From NCBI GenBank assembly GCA_963798325.1, contig CAWCSS010000009.1, forward strand, positions 620,001 through 684,000: 64,000 nucleotides of DNA, written 5' to 3'. A program made the translations under genes and the position numbers. Positions 44,691 through 54,092 of the stretch are shown piece after piece. This DNA comes from Solirubrobacter sp963798325 (lineage in GTDB: Bacteria > Actinomycetota > Thermoleophilia > Solirubrobacterales > Solirubrobacteraceae). Positions within the stretch are counted from its first letter, which is position 1. The number at the start of each line of letters is the position of its first letter. The notes beneath the pieces were generated by a model. It was not told where the DNA came from. It saw only the letters and a list, made by a program, of their open reading frames with translations, and did no database searches.

Positions 44691-46150
44691 GGGCGCAGAC
44701 CCGGGGCTGCGCTCTACCCGCAGCTGGCGCAGGACGAGGATCGCGAGGTCGTCGTCGGCGGTGCCCGGCGTGGTCGATCGTGGCCGCTGGATCGCGTCCG
44801 CGATCTCCTCGGCGCCCGCGCCCGCGAGCGCGGCGCAGGGCGGAGCGCAGGCGCTCCTCGCCGAAGAGCTCGTGGTCGACCGCGGCCTCGATCACGCCGT
44901 CGGTGTAGAGGACGAGCGCGTCGCCCGGGCCGAGCAGCTCGACGACGTCGGTGACCGCGGTCGTCTCCGGCAGGCCGAGCAGCGAGCCGGTGGTCGGCAG
45001 CTCGTCCACCGCGCCGCCGGCGCGCAGGATCAGCGCGGGCGGGTGGCCGGCGAGCGCGCGCGGTGACCGGGACTCGCCGCGCATGCACGATGCAGCCCGC
45101 GGTGAGGAAGCGCGCCTCGTCGCCGGACTCGGCGACGATCGCCTCGTGCAGCGCCCAGAGGATCTCGCTCGGGCGCTGGAGGTGCTGCGCCTGCGGCGCG
45201 GATCGTGTGGCGGGCGAGGCTGGTCAGCGTGGCCGCCTCGGCGCCGCGGCCGCAGACGTCGCCGATCACCATCAGCCAGTCCTCGCCGCGGGCGAAGACG
45301 TCGTAGAAGTCGCCGCCGACATCCATCGCCTGCGCGCCGGCGTTGTAGCGGGCGGCGACCTCGGCGCCCGGGATCGCCGGCAGCCGCCGCGGGAGCAGCC
45401 CCGCCTGCAGCGTGGTGGCGATGTAGCGCTGGTGCTCGTAGAGGCCGGCGCGCTCGAGCGCCTGCGCGCCCTGGGCGGCGAGCGCGAGCAGCAGCTCGCG
45501 ATCGAGCGGCTGGTCGGCCTCGACCGCCAGCGTGCCGAGACTGCGGCCGTAGGCGACGAGCGGGACGACGGTTGCGGCGCCGTCGAACGCGGGCGCCTCC
45601 ACCCCGCGCTCATCGGACCGATGGACGACGGCGCTGCGCGCGCCCAGCTCCGTGCGCGCGTGCGACGCCACCGCGGCGGCGACGGCGTCGCGGGTGAGCA
45701 CGTTCGCCAGCGCGTCGGAGACCCGGTTGACCATCTCCGCGTGCGCGATCTCGCGCCGCAGCCGTGTCTCGGCCCGGCGTACGCGCAGCAGCGCGCGGGC
45801 GGTCGCGACGAGCACCGAAGGGTCGACCGGCTCCGCCAGATACGCGTCCGCACCGCTCTCCAGCCCGTGCACGCGAGCGGCGTCGTCGACGTGCGACTGC
45901 GAGCGCTGCAGCACCGGAATGCGCGCCGTGATCGGGTCCTCCTTCAGCCGCCGGCAGACCTCGAAGCCGTTGATGTCGGGCAGGTGGACGTCGAGCAGGA
46001 TCAGGTCGGGGTCATCGGCGGCCATCGCCAGGCCCTGGGCGCCGGTCTGCGCCTCCCAGATCGCGAACCCCGCGCGGCCGAGGTAGCGGCCGGCGGCGTA
46101 GCGGTTCTCCGGGCTGTCGTCGCGACGAGGACCGTCGCCGCCTCGGTCAT
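44691..46150 (-). CDS. RsbU-type PP2C phosphatase with receiver and GAF domains (frameshifted)
   Basis: ~485 aa, ATG 46150. Receiver: DLILLDVHLPDINGFEVCRR with phospho-acceptor Asp, SGADAYLAEPVDPSVLVATA. GAF-like: MVNRVSDALANVLTRDAVAA. SpoIIE/PP2C: GLLPRRLPAIPGAEVAARYN, MDVGGDFYDVFARGEDWLMV, IGDVCGRGAEAATLTSLARH, LVLYTDGVIEAAVDHELFGE and DDDLAILVLRQL. These activate anti-sigma antagonists such as the STAS proteins at 5.4-6.2 kb. Shifts at ~46085, ~45195 and ~44790. No stop separates it from the next gene in the final frame, so the 3' end is uncertain. Confidence 0.82.
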
Positions 46151-46572
46151 CGGCGGCGCTCGGGCAGTGAGGCGACCTGCCAGAAGTCGAACATCGAGAT
46201 CACGACGCGGCGCAGCTCGGCGAAGTCCAGCGGCTTGGCCAGGTAGGCGTTCGCGCCCGCGTCGTAGGCCGCGTCGATGTCCTCCTGGCGGCGCGACCCG
46301 GACAGCACGATGATCGGGACGATCCGCCGCGCCGGGTCGTGCTTGACCCGCGCCAGCACGTCGAGCCCCTGGATCCCGGGCAGGTTCAGGTCGAGGATCA
46401 CGAGCGCGGGCCGCTCGCCGTCGAGCAGCCCCGCCACCGCCTCCTCGCCCGTCTCGTAGCGCACGATCTGGTCGCGCGCGGTCGTCTCGCGCAGCACGCG
46501 CGAGAGGGCTTCGAAGTCCTCGTCGTTGTCCTCGACGACGACCAGCGGGCGCAGCGGGCTCGGGACGGTCAC
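46147..46572 (-). CDS. Response regulator, Rcp1-like, partner of the phytochrome
   Basis: 141 aa, GTG 46572 overlapping the phytochrome stop. PLVVVEDNDEDFEALSRVLR with the acidic pair, PALVILDLNLPGIQGLDVLA with the Asp, VPIIVLSGSRRQEDIDAAYD, AGANAYLAKPLDFAELRRVV with the Lys, and the C-terminal FWQVASLP. Small receivers of this type follow phytochromes in many bacteria. Intact. Confidence 0.92.
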   Translation of the reverse strand: MTVPSPLRPLVVVEDNDEDFEALSRVLRETTARDQIVRYETGEEAVAGLLDGERPALVILDLNLPGIQGLDVLARVKHDPARRIVPIIVLSGSRRQEDIDAAYDAGANAYLAKPLDFAELRRVVISMFDFWQVASLPERRR

Positions 46573-48678
46573 CCCACGAGGGTAAAACAGAACGTCGAGC
46601 CTTCACCGGGCGTGGACCGCTCGAGCCACAGCCGGCCGCCGTGACGTTCGGCGATCCGGCGGGCGATCGTGAGCCCTGCCCCGGTCCCGCCACCGTAGGC
46701 GTCGCGCGGGTGCAGGCGGCGAAAGACATGGAAGATCGCCTCGGTGTGCTCGGGCGCGATCCCGATGCCCTGGTCGCTCACGCAGATCGACGCCGTCCTC
46801 GCGCCCGAGAACGGAAATCTGACCGTCCCCGCCGTACTTGACCGCGTTGCCGAGCAGGTTCACGAGCAGCTGGCGCACGCGGATGCGGTCGCCGCTCAGC
46901 GCCAGCTCTCCGCCGCTGAGGGCGATGTCGGGCGCGCTGGCGAGCAGTTCGAGCGCCTCCTCGACCACCTCGGCGAGCGTGAAGTCGGTGAGATCGAGGT
47001 CGGCACGGCCGATCCGCGAGTACTCCAGCAGCGAGTCGAGCAGCGAGGCCATCCGCTGCGAGAGCCGCAGGATCGTCGCCAGCCGCTCCCGCGCGTCGGG
47101 CTCGAGCGCGTCGGCGTAGTCCTCGACCAGGAAGTTCGTGAAGTTGGCGATCCCGCGCAACGGCTCCTTGAGATCGTGCGCGGCGACGTAGGCGAACGCG
47201 TCCAGCTCCTCGTTGGAGCGGGCGAGCTCGGCGTTGAGCGCGGCGAGCTGCTCGGCGCGGGTGATCAGGAACGTCCCGAGCGCGCTGCGCAGCTCGCCCG
47301 CGGACTCGACCTCGACCGCCGTCCACGGCTTCGACGTGCCCTCGACCGACTCCGCCCACGTGCCGAACGAGCCTTCCGGGGTGAGCCGGTCGGGCGCGGC
47401 CAGGGACTTCGGCGCGTGCGCCCACGTGACCGTGTGGACGTACTCGGGCCGGAACCAGGCGATGTAGTTGCCGCGCTCGTGGGCGAGCGGCGCGAGCAGC
47501 ACGCCCGGCAGCTCCCCCGCGGCCGCCTCCGTGTGGGTGATCTCGGGGCCGGCGGGCGGTTCGATCGCCGCCGGGGTCCGCCCGATCCGCCGCAGCTCGC
47601 CGTCGATGCAGATGGCCGCGCCCTGCGCGTTGCAGACCGCGAGCAGCGCTTCGTCGTCGAGCCCGTCGAGGATGCCCTGCGACGCGGCGACGCGGTCGAG
47701 CACCTTCGAGCGGTGCGCGCCGAGCTGGACCCGTGCCTGGGACGCCTCGAGCTGCTCGAGCGCCTGCAGCTGCATCGAGGCGACGATCCCGATCAGCTCG
47801 CACGTCGCGCGCACCTCGTGCGGGACGAGCAGCGGGCCGTTGTAGTGGTGGGCGGAGATCAGCCCCCACAGCCGGCCGTCGACGAACAGCGCGATCGACA
47901 TCGACGCGGTGGCGCCCATGTTCTTGAGGTACTGGATGTGCATCGGCGAGACCGCCCGCAGGACGCCCTCGGAGAGGTCCAGCCACGCTCCGGTGAGCGG
48001 GTTCACGATCGGCTCCAGCGGTGCCGCGTCGGCGTTGACGTCCTGGATGAACCGGATCCGGTTCTGCAGGAACAGCGCGCGCGCCTGCGGCGGGATGTCG
48101 GAGGCGGGGTAGTGCAGCCCGAGGAACGCGGGCAGGTCCTCGTTTCGCTCCTCCGCGACGATCACGCCGTGGTCGTCGGGCTCGAAGCGGTATGCCCACA
48201 CGCGATCGAAGCCCGCCAGGCCCTTCACCACCCGCGCCGCGCGCCACAGCAGCTGCTCGATCGACGGCGCGGCCTGCAGGATCGTGACCGAGCGCGCGAT
48301 CTCGTCCTGGTAGGCGGTCAGGCTGGGCGCCGCGGTCGGGACCGGCTCGATCTCGACCACCATCACGCCGCCGGACCGGTAGGCGAACGCGTTCCCGACG
48401 GCGATCCGCGCCGGGCGCAGGTTGGGCGTCGGCTCGATCGACCGCTGCGCGAGCTCGTGCACGGCCTCCGGGCCGAGCACGTCGTCGAGCCTCGCCCCGA
48501 GCAGTTCGCGACCGAGGATCGCGGGCGCGTTGGCGGAGATCTGGACGATCTCGAAGGTCTGCGCGTCGGCCGCCAGCAGCGCGCCGTGCGCCTGCACGGC
48601 GCCGGGCGTGCGGATCGGCTCGCGGTGGCAGTTCTCGAGGGTGACCGGCGTGCCCGGTGCCAGCAGCGGCTCGTTCAC
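46569..48678 (-). CDS. bphP: Bacteriophytochrome histidine kinase (frameshifted near the 3' end)
   Basis: ~703 aa. PAS: TLENCHREPIRTPGAVQAHG with the biliverdin-binding Cys at about residue 17. GAF: VWAYRFEPDDHGVIVAEERN, HYPASDIPPQARALFLQNRI (PASDIP motif), AVSPMHIQYLKNMGATASMS with the chromophore-pocket His. PHY: FRPEYVHTVTWA. HisKA: AYVAAHDLKEPLRGIANFTN; HATPase: LVNLLGNAVKYG, CVSDQGIGIAPEHTEAIFHV. Start GTG 48678 overlaps the heme oxygenase stop; GTG 48690 is an alternative. Shift near 46810. Red/far-red light sensor using biliverdin made by the adjacent enzyme. Confidence 0.95.
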
Positions 48679-49176
48679 GCGCAGACCCACGCTTCCATCG
48701 TCTCGAAGGTCGCGACCGCCGCCGCGCTGTCCGCGCCATGGAGGTCGACGAACGCCGTGAATTCCCGCCAGCGAGCGGAGTCATAGGCCCCGAAGAACTC
48801 GCGCGAGACGTCCAGGCCGCGAGCCATGTGGGCGATCACCGCGCCGCCGCGCGTCGCCCCCTCGAGCACGTAGAGCACGCCGAGCGCCTCTTCGGTCGTG
48901 CTGGTCGGCGGCAGTCTGCGCGCGACCGGCAGCGTCAGCGCGTCGCCGCCGAGCGCCTCGATGTCGAGCGCGAGCAGCGGAGCCTTCGGCCGGATTCCGG
49001 AAGGTTCGGTCATACGGTGCCAGGCGCTCCTCCAGCGGGCGGTAGTAGCCGTAGAAGCGCTCCAGCAGGTCGCGGTAGGCGTCGGGCGAGCGAAGCCGGG
49101 ACGCGATGTCCACACGCCGCTCGAGCCGCTCGTGATGCTCGGCCGTCGCCGCCTTCAGCGCCACCATGATCTCCAC
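48675..49176 (-). CDS. Heme oxygenase, BphO-like (frameshifted)
   Basis: ~167 aa. LKAATAEHHERLERRVDIAS carries the proximal heme-ligand His; YRDLLERFYGYYRPLEERLA, then LGVLYVLEGATRGGAVIAHM with the flexible distal-helix Gly residues. A +1 shift near 49015. It cleaves heme to biliverdin, CO and iron, providing the chromophore of the phytochrome whose gene overlaps its stop (GTGA). GTG 49176 or ATG 49167 is the start, 11 bases after the LacI gene. Confidence 0.88.
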
Positions 49177-49187
49177 GGGGGCGAACG

Positions 49188-50176
49188 CTAGCGAGCGGGG
49201 GCGGTCGTGGAACGCACCACGAGCTCGGGCGCGTGGACGCGGACGGCGCGCTCGGTCCGTCCTGCCGCACGCGAGCGCAGCAACTCGAACGCGTCCCCGC
49301 CCATCTCTCGTCGCGGCTGGTTGACGGTCGTCAGTGGACGTGGCGAGCGCGGCGATGAACGTGTTGTCGTAGCCGATCACGCAGACGTCCTCGGGGATCC
49401 GCGCGCCGTCCTGCTCGAGCCGGTCGATCAGGCCGACCGCGACGAGGTCGTTGGCGGCGACGACCGCGGTCGGCAGCGCGGGCGCCCCAACAGCGCCTGC
49501 GCCGCGCGTGCGCCCGCGTGCTCGTCGAACTCGCCGGCGATGACGTGGCCCTCGAGACCGGCGTTGCGCATCGCCTGCAGGTAGCCGTTGCGGCGCGGGG
49601 CCGACGACGCGCCGCTGCCGCCGTCGACATGGACGATCCGCTCGTGGCCCAGCCCGACGAGATGGTCGACCGCGAGTTGCGTGCCCACCGTGTCGTCGCT
49701 GAGCACGCAGTCGAAGCGCGGATCGCGAAAGCGCAGGCCGACGACGACGCACGGCAGCGCGCCGACCACGCGGCGATCCGCGGACCGGGCATCCGCGGCG
49801 AGACCAGGATCAGCCCGTCGGTGCGGTACTCGAGCAGCGCCTCGAGCATCGCCAGCTCGCGTTGGCGCGCCCGGCCGCCGGTGATGATCAACAGACGGTG
49901 CGCGACCTCGGACGCCTGCTCCTCGATGCCCTCCGCGATCTCCGCGTGGAACGGGTTGTGCAGGTCGTTGAGCAGGATGCCGACGGTGTTGCTGCGATGG
50001 CTGGCCAGGCTGCGCGCGATCGCGTTCGGCCGGTAGCCGAGCTTGGCCGCCGCCTCGAGCACCCGCGAGCGCCGCGCGTCGGACACCTTCTCGCTGTTGC
50101 GCATGACCAGCGAGACGAGCGCCCGGGACACGCCGGCCTCGCGCGCGACGTCCTCCATCGTCACGTACCCGCCCAT
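49188..50176 (-). CDS. LacI-family transcriptional regulator (frameshifted)
   Basis: ~329 aa, ATG 50176 (MGGYVTMEDVAREAGVSRAL). HTH then hinge helix: KLGYRPNAIARSLASHRSNT. Periplasmic-binding-like core: VGILLNDLHNPFHAEIAEGI, LILVSPRMPGPRIAAW, CVLSDDTVGTQLAVDHLVGL, GHERIVHVDGGSGASSAPRR, VVAANDLVAVGLIDRLEQDG and CVIGYDNTFIAAL. Shifts at ~49770, ~49485 and ~49335. Coupled to the truncated paralogue upstream (TGATG). It faces the inositol operon across palindromic LacI-type sites, so it is the likely inositol repressor. Confidence 0.85.
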
Positions 50177-50539
50177 CAGAGCGCCACGGCCCACGCCGGG
50201 TGTCGCCCCTGCGCGAACGCGTCGCCGCCCATCTCGCGCCGTGGCCGGTCGATCGTCGTCAGCTGGATGTGCGCGAGACCGGCCACGAAGGTGTTGTCAT
50301 AGCCGATCACCGAGACGTCCTGGGGAATCCGCACGCCGTCCTGCTCCAGTCGGTCGATCAACCCGAGAGCGACGAGGTCGTCGGCGGCGATCGCGTTCGG
50401 TCGATAGTCCAGCTTCGCGCCACGCGGCGGCGACGCTCGTCGGAGACCTTCGCGGAGTCCCGCATGACGAGACGAGCGCGCGGGAAACGCCCGCTTCCCG
50501 CGCAACGTCCTCCATCGTGACGTAGGGACCTCTCGACAT
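50176..50539 (-). pseudogene. LacI-family regulator with large internal deletion
   Basis: ATG 50539: MSRGPYVTMEDVAREAGVSR, the same HTH as the neighbour, then KVSDERRRRVA and KLDYRPNAIA. At that point the sequence jumps to ADDLVALGLIDRLEQDGVRI, PQDVSVIGYDNTFVAGLAHI and IDRPRREMGGDAFAQGRHPA, i.e. the last quarter of the effector domain. Roughly 200 residues of the ligand-binding core are missing compared with the next gene. A small shift near 50470 also occurs. It could make a ~120-aa mini-repressor if the shift is an artefact. Paralogue of the next gene by tandem duplication. Confidence 0.8.
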
Positions 50540-50557
50540 TCGGCTCCAGTATCGCAA

Positions 50558-50572
50558 TTGGAGCGCGACTAA
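50558..50572. promoter_or_regulatory. Degenerate LacI-type half site
   Basis: TTGGAGCGCGACTAA resembles the TTGGAGCGCTCTAA reading of the nearby operator with one substituted and one extra base. It lies close to the lacI start at 50539 and may be an autoregulatory site. Confidence 0.35.
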
Positions 50573-50586
50573 GACAAGGGGTTGCG

Positions 50587-50600
50587 TTAGAGCGCTCCAA
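50587..50600. promoter_or_regulatory. LacI-family operator 1
   Basis: TTAGAGCGCTCCAA: 14-bp palindrome with one mismatch, centred on the CG of AGCGCT, the usual LacI/GalR geometry. Same orientation and sequence as operator 2, with 30 bp between start positions (about three helical turns), allowing cooperative binding. Confidence 0.7.
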
Positions 50601-50616
50601 CGAGCTACGCTCCCGG

Positions 50617-50630
50617 TTAGAGCGCTCTAA
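50617..50630. promoter_or_regulatory. LacI-family operator 2
   Basis: TTAGAGCGCTCTAA: perfect 14-bp palindrome, 28 bases before the iolE-like GTG and just upstream of its ribosome binding site. Most likely target of the divergent LacI protein, giving repression of the inositol genes and autoregulation. Confidence 0.75.
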
Positions 50631-50657
50631 CGAGCGCTTGGGAGGAGGAGCAGGAGC

Positions 50658-51553
50658 GTGGAGAGACAGCTGCCCGGAACGCTGGCGGGCGCGCCGATCT
50701 CGTGGGGCGTCTGCGAGGTCCCGGGCTGGGGGCTGCAGCTACCGCCCGAGCGGGTGTTCGCGGACATGGTGCGGCTGGGCCTCGCGGCGACCGAGCTGGG
50801 CCCGCAGGGCTGGCTGCCCGAGGACGGCGCGCAGGCGCGAAGCGTCCTGGACCGCTACGGCCTCAAGCTCGTCGGCGGGTTCGTCCCGGTCGTCGTGCAG
50901 GAGCACACGTGGATCGCGACTACACGCGCCGCGCCGCCGCGCAGCTCGCGCAGGCCGGCGGCGAGCTGTTCGTCGCCGCGACCGTGCAGGACGCGGCGTG
51001 GTCGCGGCCCGTCGCGCTCGACGCCGACGGCTGGCGCCGCGCGGGCGAGCAGCTCGACGCGCTCGCCGAGCTCACGGCGAAGGAGGGTGTCGAGCTCGTG
51101 CTCCACCCCCACGCCGGCACGATCCTGGAGACCAAGGCCGACGTCGACCTCGCGCTCGCGCACACGCGCGTACCTTGGTGCTTCGACACGGGCCACCTGC
51201 TGATCGGCGGCGTCGACCCCGTCCAGTTCGCCCGACAGCACGCCGACCGCATCGGTCACGTGCACTTCAAGGACGTCGACAACGACGTCGCCGAGCGCTA
51301 CCGCAGCGGAGAGCTCGGCCTCATGCAGGCCGTCCAACACGGCCTGTTCAAACCTCTGGGAAGCGGAGACGCCCGCATCGACGAGGTTGTCGCCGCGCTC
51401 CGCGGAGCCGGGTACGAGCGTTGGCTCGTCCTCGAGCAGGACCTCGCCATCACCGGGTCGGAGCCCCCGGTCGGCGGTGGTCCGGCGTCGGATGTCGCGA
51501 CGAGCATCGAATTCCTCTCGACGTTGGCTGCGGAGGAGGCGATCAAGCGATGA
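50658..51553 (+). CDS. iolE: Inosose dehydratase-like TIM-barrel protein (one-base shift)
   Basis: ~298 aa, GTG 50658 after GGAGGAGGAG. Xylose-isomerase-like TIM barrel: LAGAPISWGVCEVPGWGLQL, LAATELGPQGWLPEDG, VELVLHPHAGTILETKADVD, WCFDTGHLLIGGVDPVQFAR, IGHVHFKDVDNDVAERYRSG and ERWLVLEQDLAIT, supplying the metal-binding Glu/Asp/His residues. IolE dehydrates 2-keto-myo-inositol. A base is missing near 50920. First gene after the operators; its stop overlaps the next ATG. Confidence 0.82.
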
Positions 51554-51937
51554 AGCGACTGGCCGGCACCCTGGCCGTGGCGCTCGCGGCGATCACCGTC
51601 GCGGCGTGCGGCACCGCGAAGGACCCGAACGGCAACCCATCAAGACCGACGACGTGGCGCTCACGCAGGGCAGCGGCCTCATCATCGGTATGGCCTTCAT
51701 CGGCATCCAGTTCTCGGGCTGGAACACCGACTGGCGCTTCCTGTTCCTCGGCGTGAGCCTGCTCGTCGCGGCCCTCGTCAAGAGCTCATCACGCACAACC
51801 CGCATCACGCCTACCCCGTGGGCGATCGCTTCGTGATCCTCAACCTCGGCAGGCTCGTGCGCACGTGGCCCAAGAAGCAGATGTCCGGAGGCGCCGAGCT
51901 CGACGCGTTGGAGCACGAGCTGCGGAGGGTCGCGTGA
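51550..51937 (+). pseudogene. Collapsed remnant of a sugar (inositol) ABC importer: binding protein, permease and ATPase fragments
   Basis: Three fragments in 388 bp. First, a lipoprotein signal (MKRLAGTLAVALAAITVAAC, lipobox VAAC) and ~10 more residues of a binding protein. Second, GLIIGMAFIGIQFSGWNTDW and RFLFLGVSLLVAALV, like the last helix of an RbsC-type permease. Third, LITHNPHHAYPVGDRFVILN and GGAELDALEHELRRVA, the C-terminus of a sugar ABC ATPase with the switch His. Frames differ between fragments. At least 2.5 kb of a normal operon is missing, yet start and stop still overlap the neighbours. Confidence 0.8.
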
Positions 51938-53091
51938 GGGAGCGCATCGGCGTGGGGGTGGTCGGCTTCGGCTGGCTCGGACAGGCCCACAGCCGGTCGC
52001 TGCTGCGCATCCCGACGCTCTTCCCGCAGCGCGGGTTCGACGCCGAGCTGGTCGTCTGCGCCGACACCGCGCCGGAGCGCATCGAGGACGCCGTGGCGTC
52101 CTTCGGCTTCGGCAGGGGAACTGACGACTGGCGCTCGGTGGTCGATGACCCGGCGGTCGACGTGGTGTTCATCGCCGCGCCGAACATGCTCCACCTCGAG
52201 CTCGTCGAGGCCGCGGCGCAGGCGGGCAAGCACGTGTTCTGCGAGAAGCCCGTGGGCGGCACGCCGGAACAGACGGTGCGCGCCGCGCAGGCGGCCCGCA
52301 CGGTGCTCACCGGCGTCGGCTACAACTACCGCTTCGCGCCGCTGGTCCAGTACGCGCGCCGGCTGATCGCCGACGGCGTGCTGGGCGAGATCACCAACTA
52401 CCGGGGGCGCTTCTTCTCGATGTACGGCAGCGATCCGCTGGGCGTGCTGAGCTGGCGCTTCCTCCTCGACCAGGCGGGCTACGGCGTCACCACCGATCTG
52501 ATGTCGCACAGCGTCGACCTCGCGCACATGCTGCTCGGGCCGATCACCCGCGTGGTGGGAACGACCGAGACGTTCATCGGGGAGCGCCCCCTTCCGGGCG
52601 CGGGCGGCACCCACTACGGGCGCGGCGCGGTCGGCGATCCCACCGGCGCGGTCACGAACGAGGACTACGCCGGAATGCTGTGCGAGTTCGCCAACGGCGC
52701 CCGCGGCACGTTCGAGGCCAGCCGCAGCATCATCGGCCCGGAGTCGCAGATGGCGTTCGAGGTCTACGGCACCAGGGGCGCGCTGGGCTGGAACCTCGAG
52801 AAGCTCAACGAGCTCCAGCTCTACCTCGTCGAGGACGAGCTGCACACCGGCTACCGGACGATCTACGGCGGCGACCGCTTCCCCTACCACGGCCACTTCG
52901 TCCCCGGCAGCGCCAACGGCATCGGCTTCGAGGACCTCGTGGTCATCGAGGACTACGAGTTCTGCCGCGCCGTCGCCGAGGGCCGCGAGCACCGGCCCAA
53001 CTTCGCCGACGCGGTCGAGTGGGTGAGCGTGCAGGATGCGCTGCTGCGCTCGGCCTCGACCGGCACCTGGGAGGAGGTCGTGCCGCTGTGA
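51934..53091 (+). CDS. Gfo/Idh/MocA-family oxidoreductase
   Basis: 385 aa, intact, GTG 51934. Rossmann motif GVGVVGFGWLGQAHSRSLLR, the family motif HVFCEKPVGGTPEQTV (EKP), GYNYRFAPLVQYARRLI, then the C-terminal domain with DLMSHSVDLAHMLLGPITRV carrying the substrate-site Asp/His pair. NAD(P)-dependent sugar or inositol dehydrogenase; in this operon an inositol isomer or keto-inositol is the likely substrate. Ends GTGA into iolG. Confidence 0.9.
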   Translation: MRERIGVGVVGFGWLGQAHSRSLLRIPTLFPQRGFDAELVVCADTAPERIEDAVASFGFGRGTDDWRSVVDDPAVDVVFIAAPNMLHLELVEAAAQAGKHVFCEKPVGGTPEQTVRAAQAARTVLTGVGYNYRFAPLVQYARRLIADGVLGEITNYRGRFFSMYGSDPLGVLSWRFLLDQAGYGVTTDLMSHSVDLAHMLLGPITRVVGTTETFIGERPLPGAGGTHYGRGAVGDPTGAVTNEDYAGMLCEFANGARGTFEASRSIIGPESQMAFEVYGTRGALGWNLEKLNELQLYLVEDELHTGYRTIYGGDRFPYHGHFVPGSANGIGFEDLVVIEDYEFCRAVAEGREHRPNFADAVEWVSVQDALLRSASTGTWEEVVPL

Positions 53092-54092
53092 GCGCGATGA
53101 GCGTCAGGACGGTGCGGATCGGCGTGATCGGCGTCGGGCGGATCGGCGCCATGCACGCCGAGCTGCTCTCCCAGCGCGTCCCCGGCGCCTCCGTGACCGC
53201 GATCTTCGACGCGTTTCCGGAGACGGCGAGCACGGTGGCCGGCGCTCTGGGCCTCACCGCTGCCGCATCGGCGCAGGAGCTGCTCGCTTCGCCCGAGGTC
53301 AACGCGGTCGCGATCTGCACCTCCACCGACACCCACGCCGACCTGATCGTCGCCGCCGCCGAGGCCGGGAAGGCGATCTTCTGCGAGAAGCCGGTGTCGC
53401 TCGAGCTCGCCGAGGTCGACCGCGCGCTGGCCGCGGTCGAGGCCGCGGGCGTGCCGTTCCAGATCGGCTTCAACCGGCGCTTTGACCCTGGCCACGCCGC
53501 GGTCGCCGCCGCCGACGTGGGCGAGCCGCACCTGGTCCGCATCACCAGCCGCGACCCCGCCCCGCCCCCGCTGTCCTACGTGCGGCTCTCGGGCGGGATC
53601 TTCCTCGACATGACCATCCACGACTTCGACATGGCGCGCTTCGTGGCCAAGAGCGAGGTCGTCGAGGTGTTCGCCCGTGGGTCGGTGCGGATCCACGAGG
53701 GCTTCGCCGAGGCCGGCGACGTGGACACCGCGGTGGTGCTGCTCGAGCACGAGAACGGCTGCTTCACGACGATCGACAACTCGCGCCAGGCCGTGTACGG
53801 GTACGACCAGCGCGTGGAGGTGTTCGGCTCGGCGGGCATGGCGTCCTCGGAGAACCCGCTGGCGCACGCGGCGATCGTGCGCACCGCCGCGGGCATGAGC
53901 GCCGCGACCTTGCCGTACTTCTTCCTGGAGCGCTACATCCCGTCCTACCTGCGGGAGTGGGAGGCGTTCGTGAGCGCGATCGCGTCAGGGACGCCGACCC
54001 TTGTCGGTGCGCGCGACGCCCGGGCGCCGCTGGTCATCGGCCTGGCGGCCTGGCAGTCGCTGCGGGAGGGGCAGCCGTGTTCGCTTCGCTGA
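53088..54092 (+). CDS. iolG: Inositol 2-dehydrogenase
   Basis: 334 aa, intact; GTG 53088 (overlapping) or ATG 53097 after GGAGGAGG. RIGVIGVGRIGAMHAELLSQ is the NAD site, AIFCEKPVSLELAEVDRALA the EKP motif, FQIGFNRRFDPGHAAVAAAD, GGIFLDMTIHDFDMARFVAK the Asp/His catalytic motif, and VDTAVVLLEHENGCFTTIDN. Matches IolG/Idh closely. It oxidises myo-inositol to 2-keto-myo-inositol. Confidence 0.93.
   Translation: MSAMSVRTVRIGVIGVGRIGAMHAELLSQRVPGASVTAIFDAFPETASTVAGALGLTAAASAQELLASPEVNAVAICTSTDTHADLIVAAAEAGKAIFCEKPVSLELAEVDRALAAVEAAGVPFQIGFNRRFDPGHAAVAAADVGEPHLVRITSRDPAPPPLSYVRLSGGIFLDMTIHDFDMARFVAKSEVVEVFARGSVRIHEGFAEAGDVDTAVVLLEHENGCFTTIDNSRQAVYGYDQRVEVFGSAGMASSENPLAHAAIVRTAAGMSAATLPYFFLERYIPSYLREWEAFVSAIASGTPTLVGARDARAPLVIGLAAWQSLREGQPCSLR

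Noticed and set aside
46744..48786. 680-codon open frame on the plus strand opposite the phytochrome gene
   Set aside because: Arg/Asp/Val-rich antisense frame over an unambiguous phytochrome; no domain recognised.
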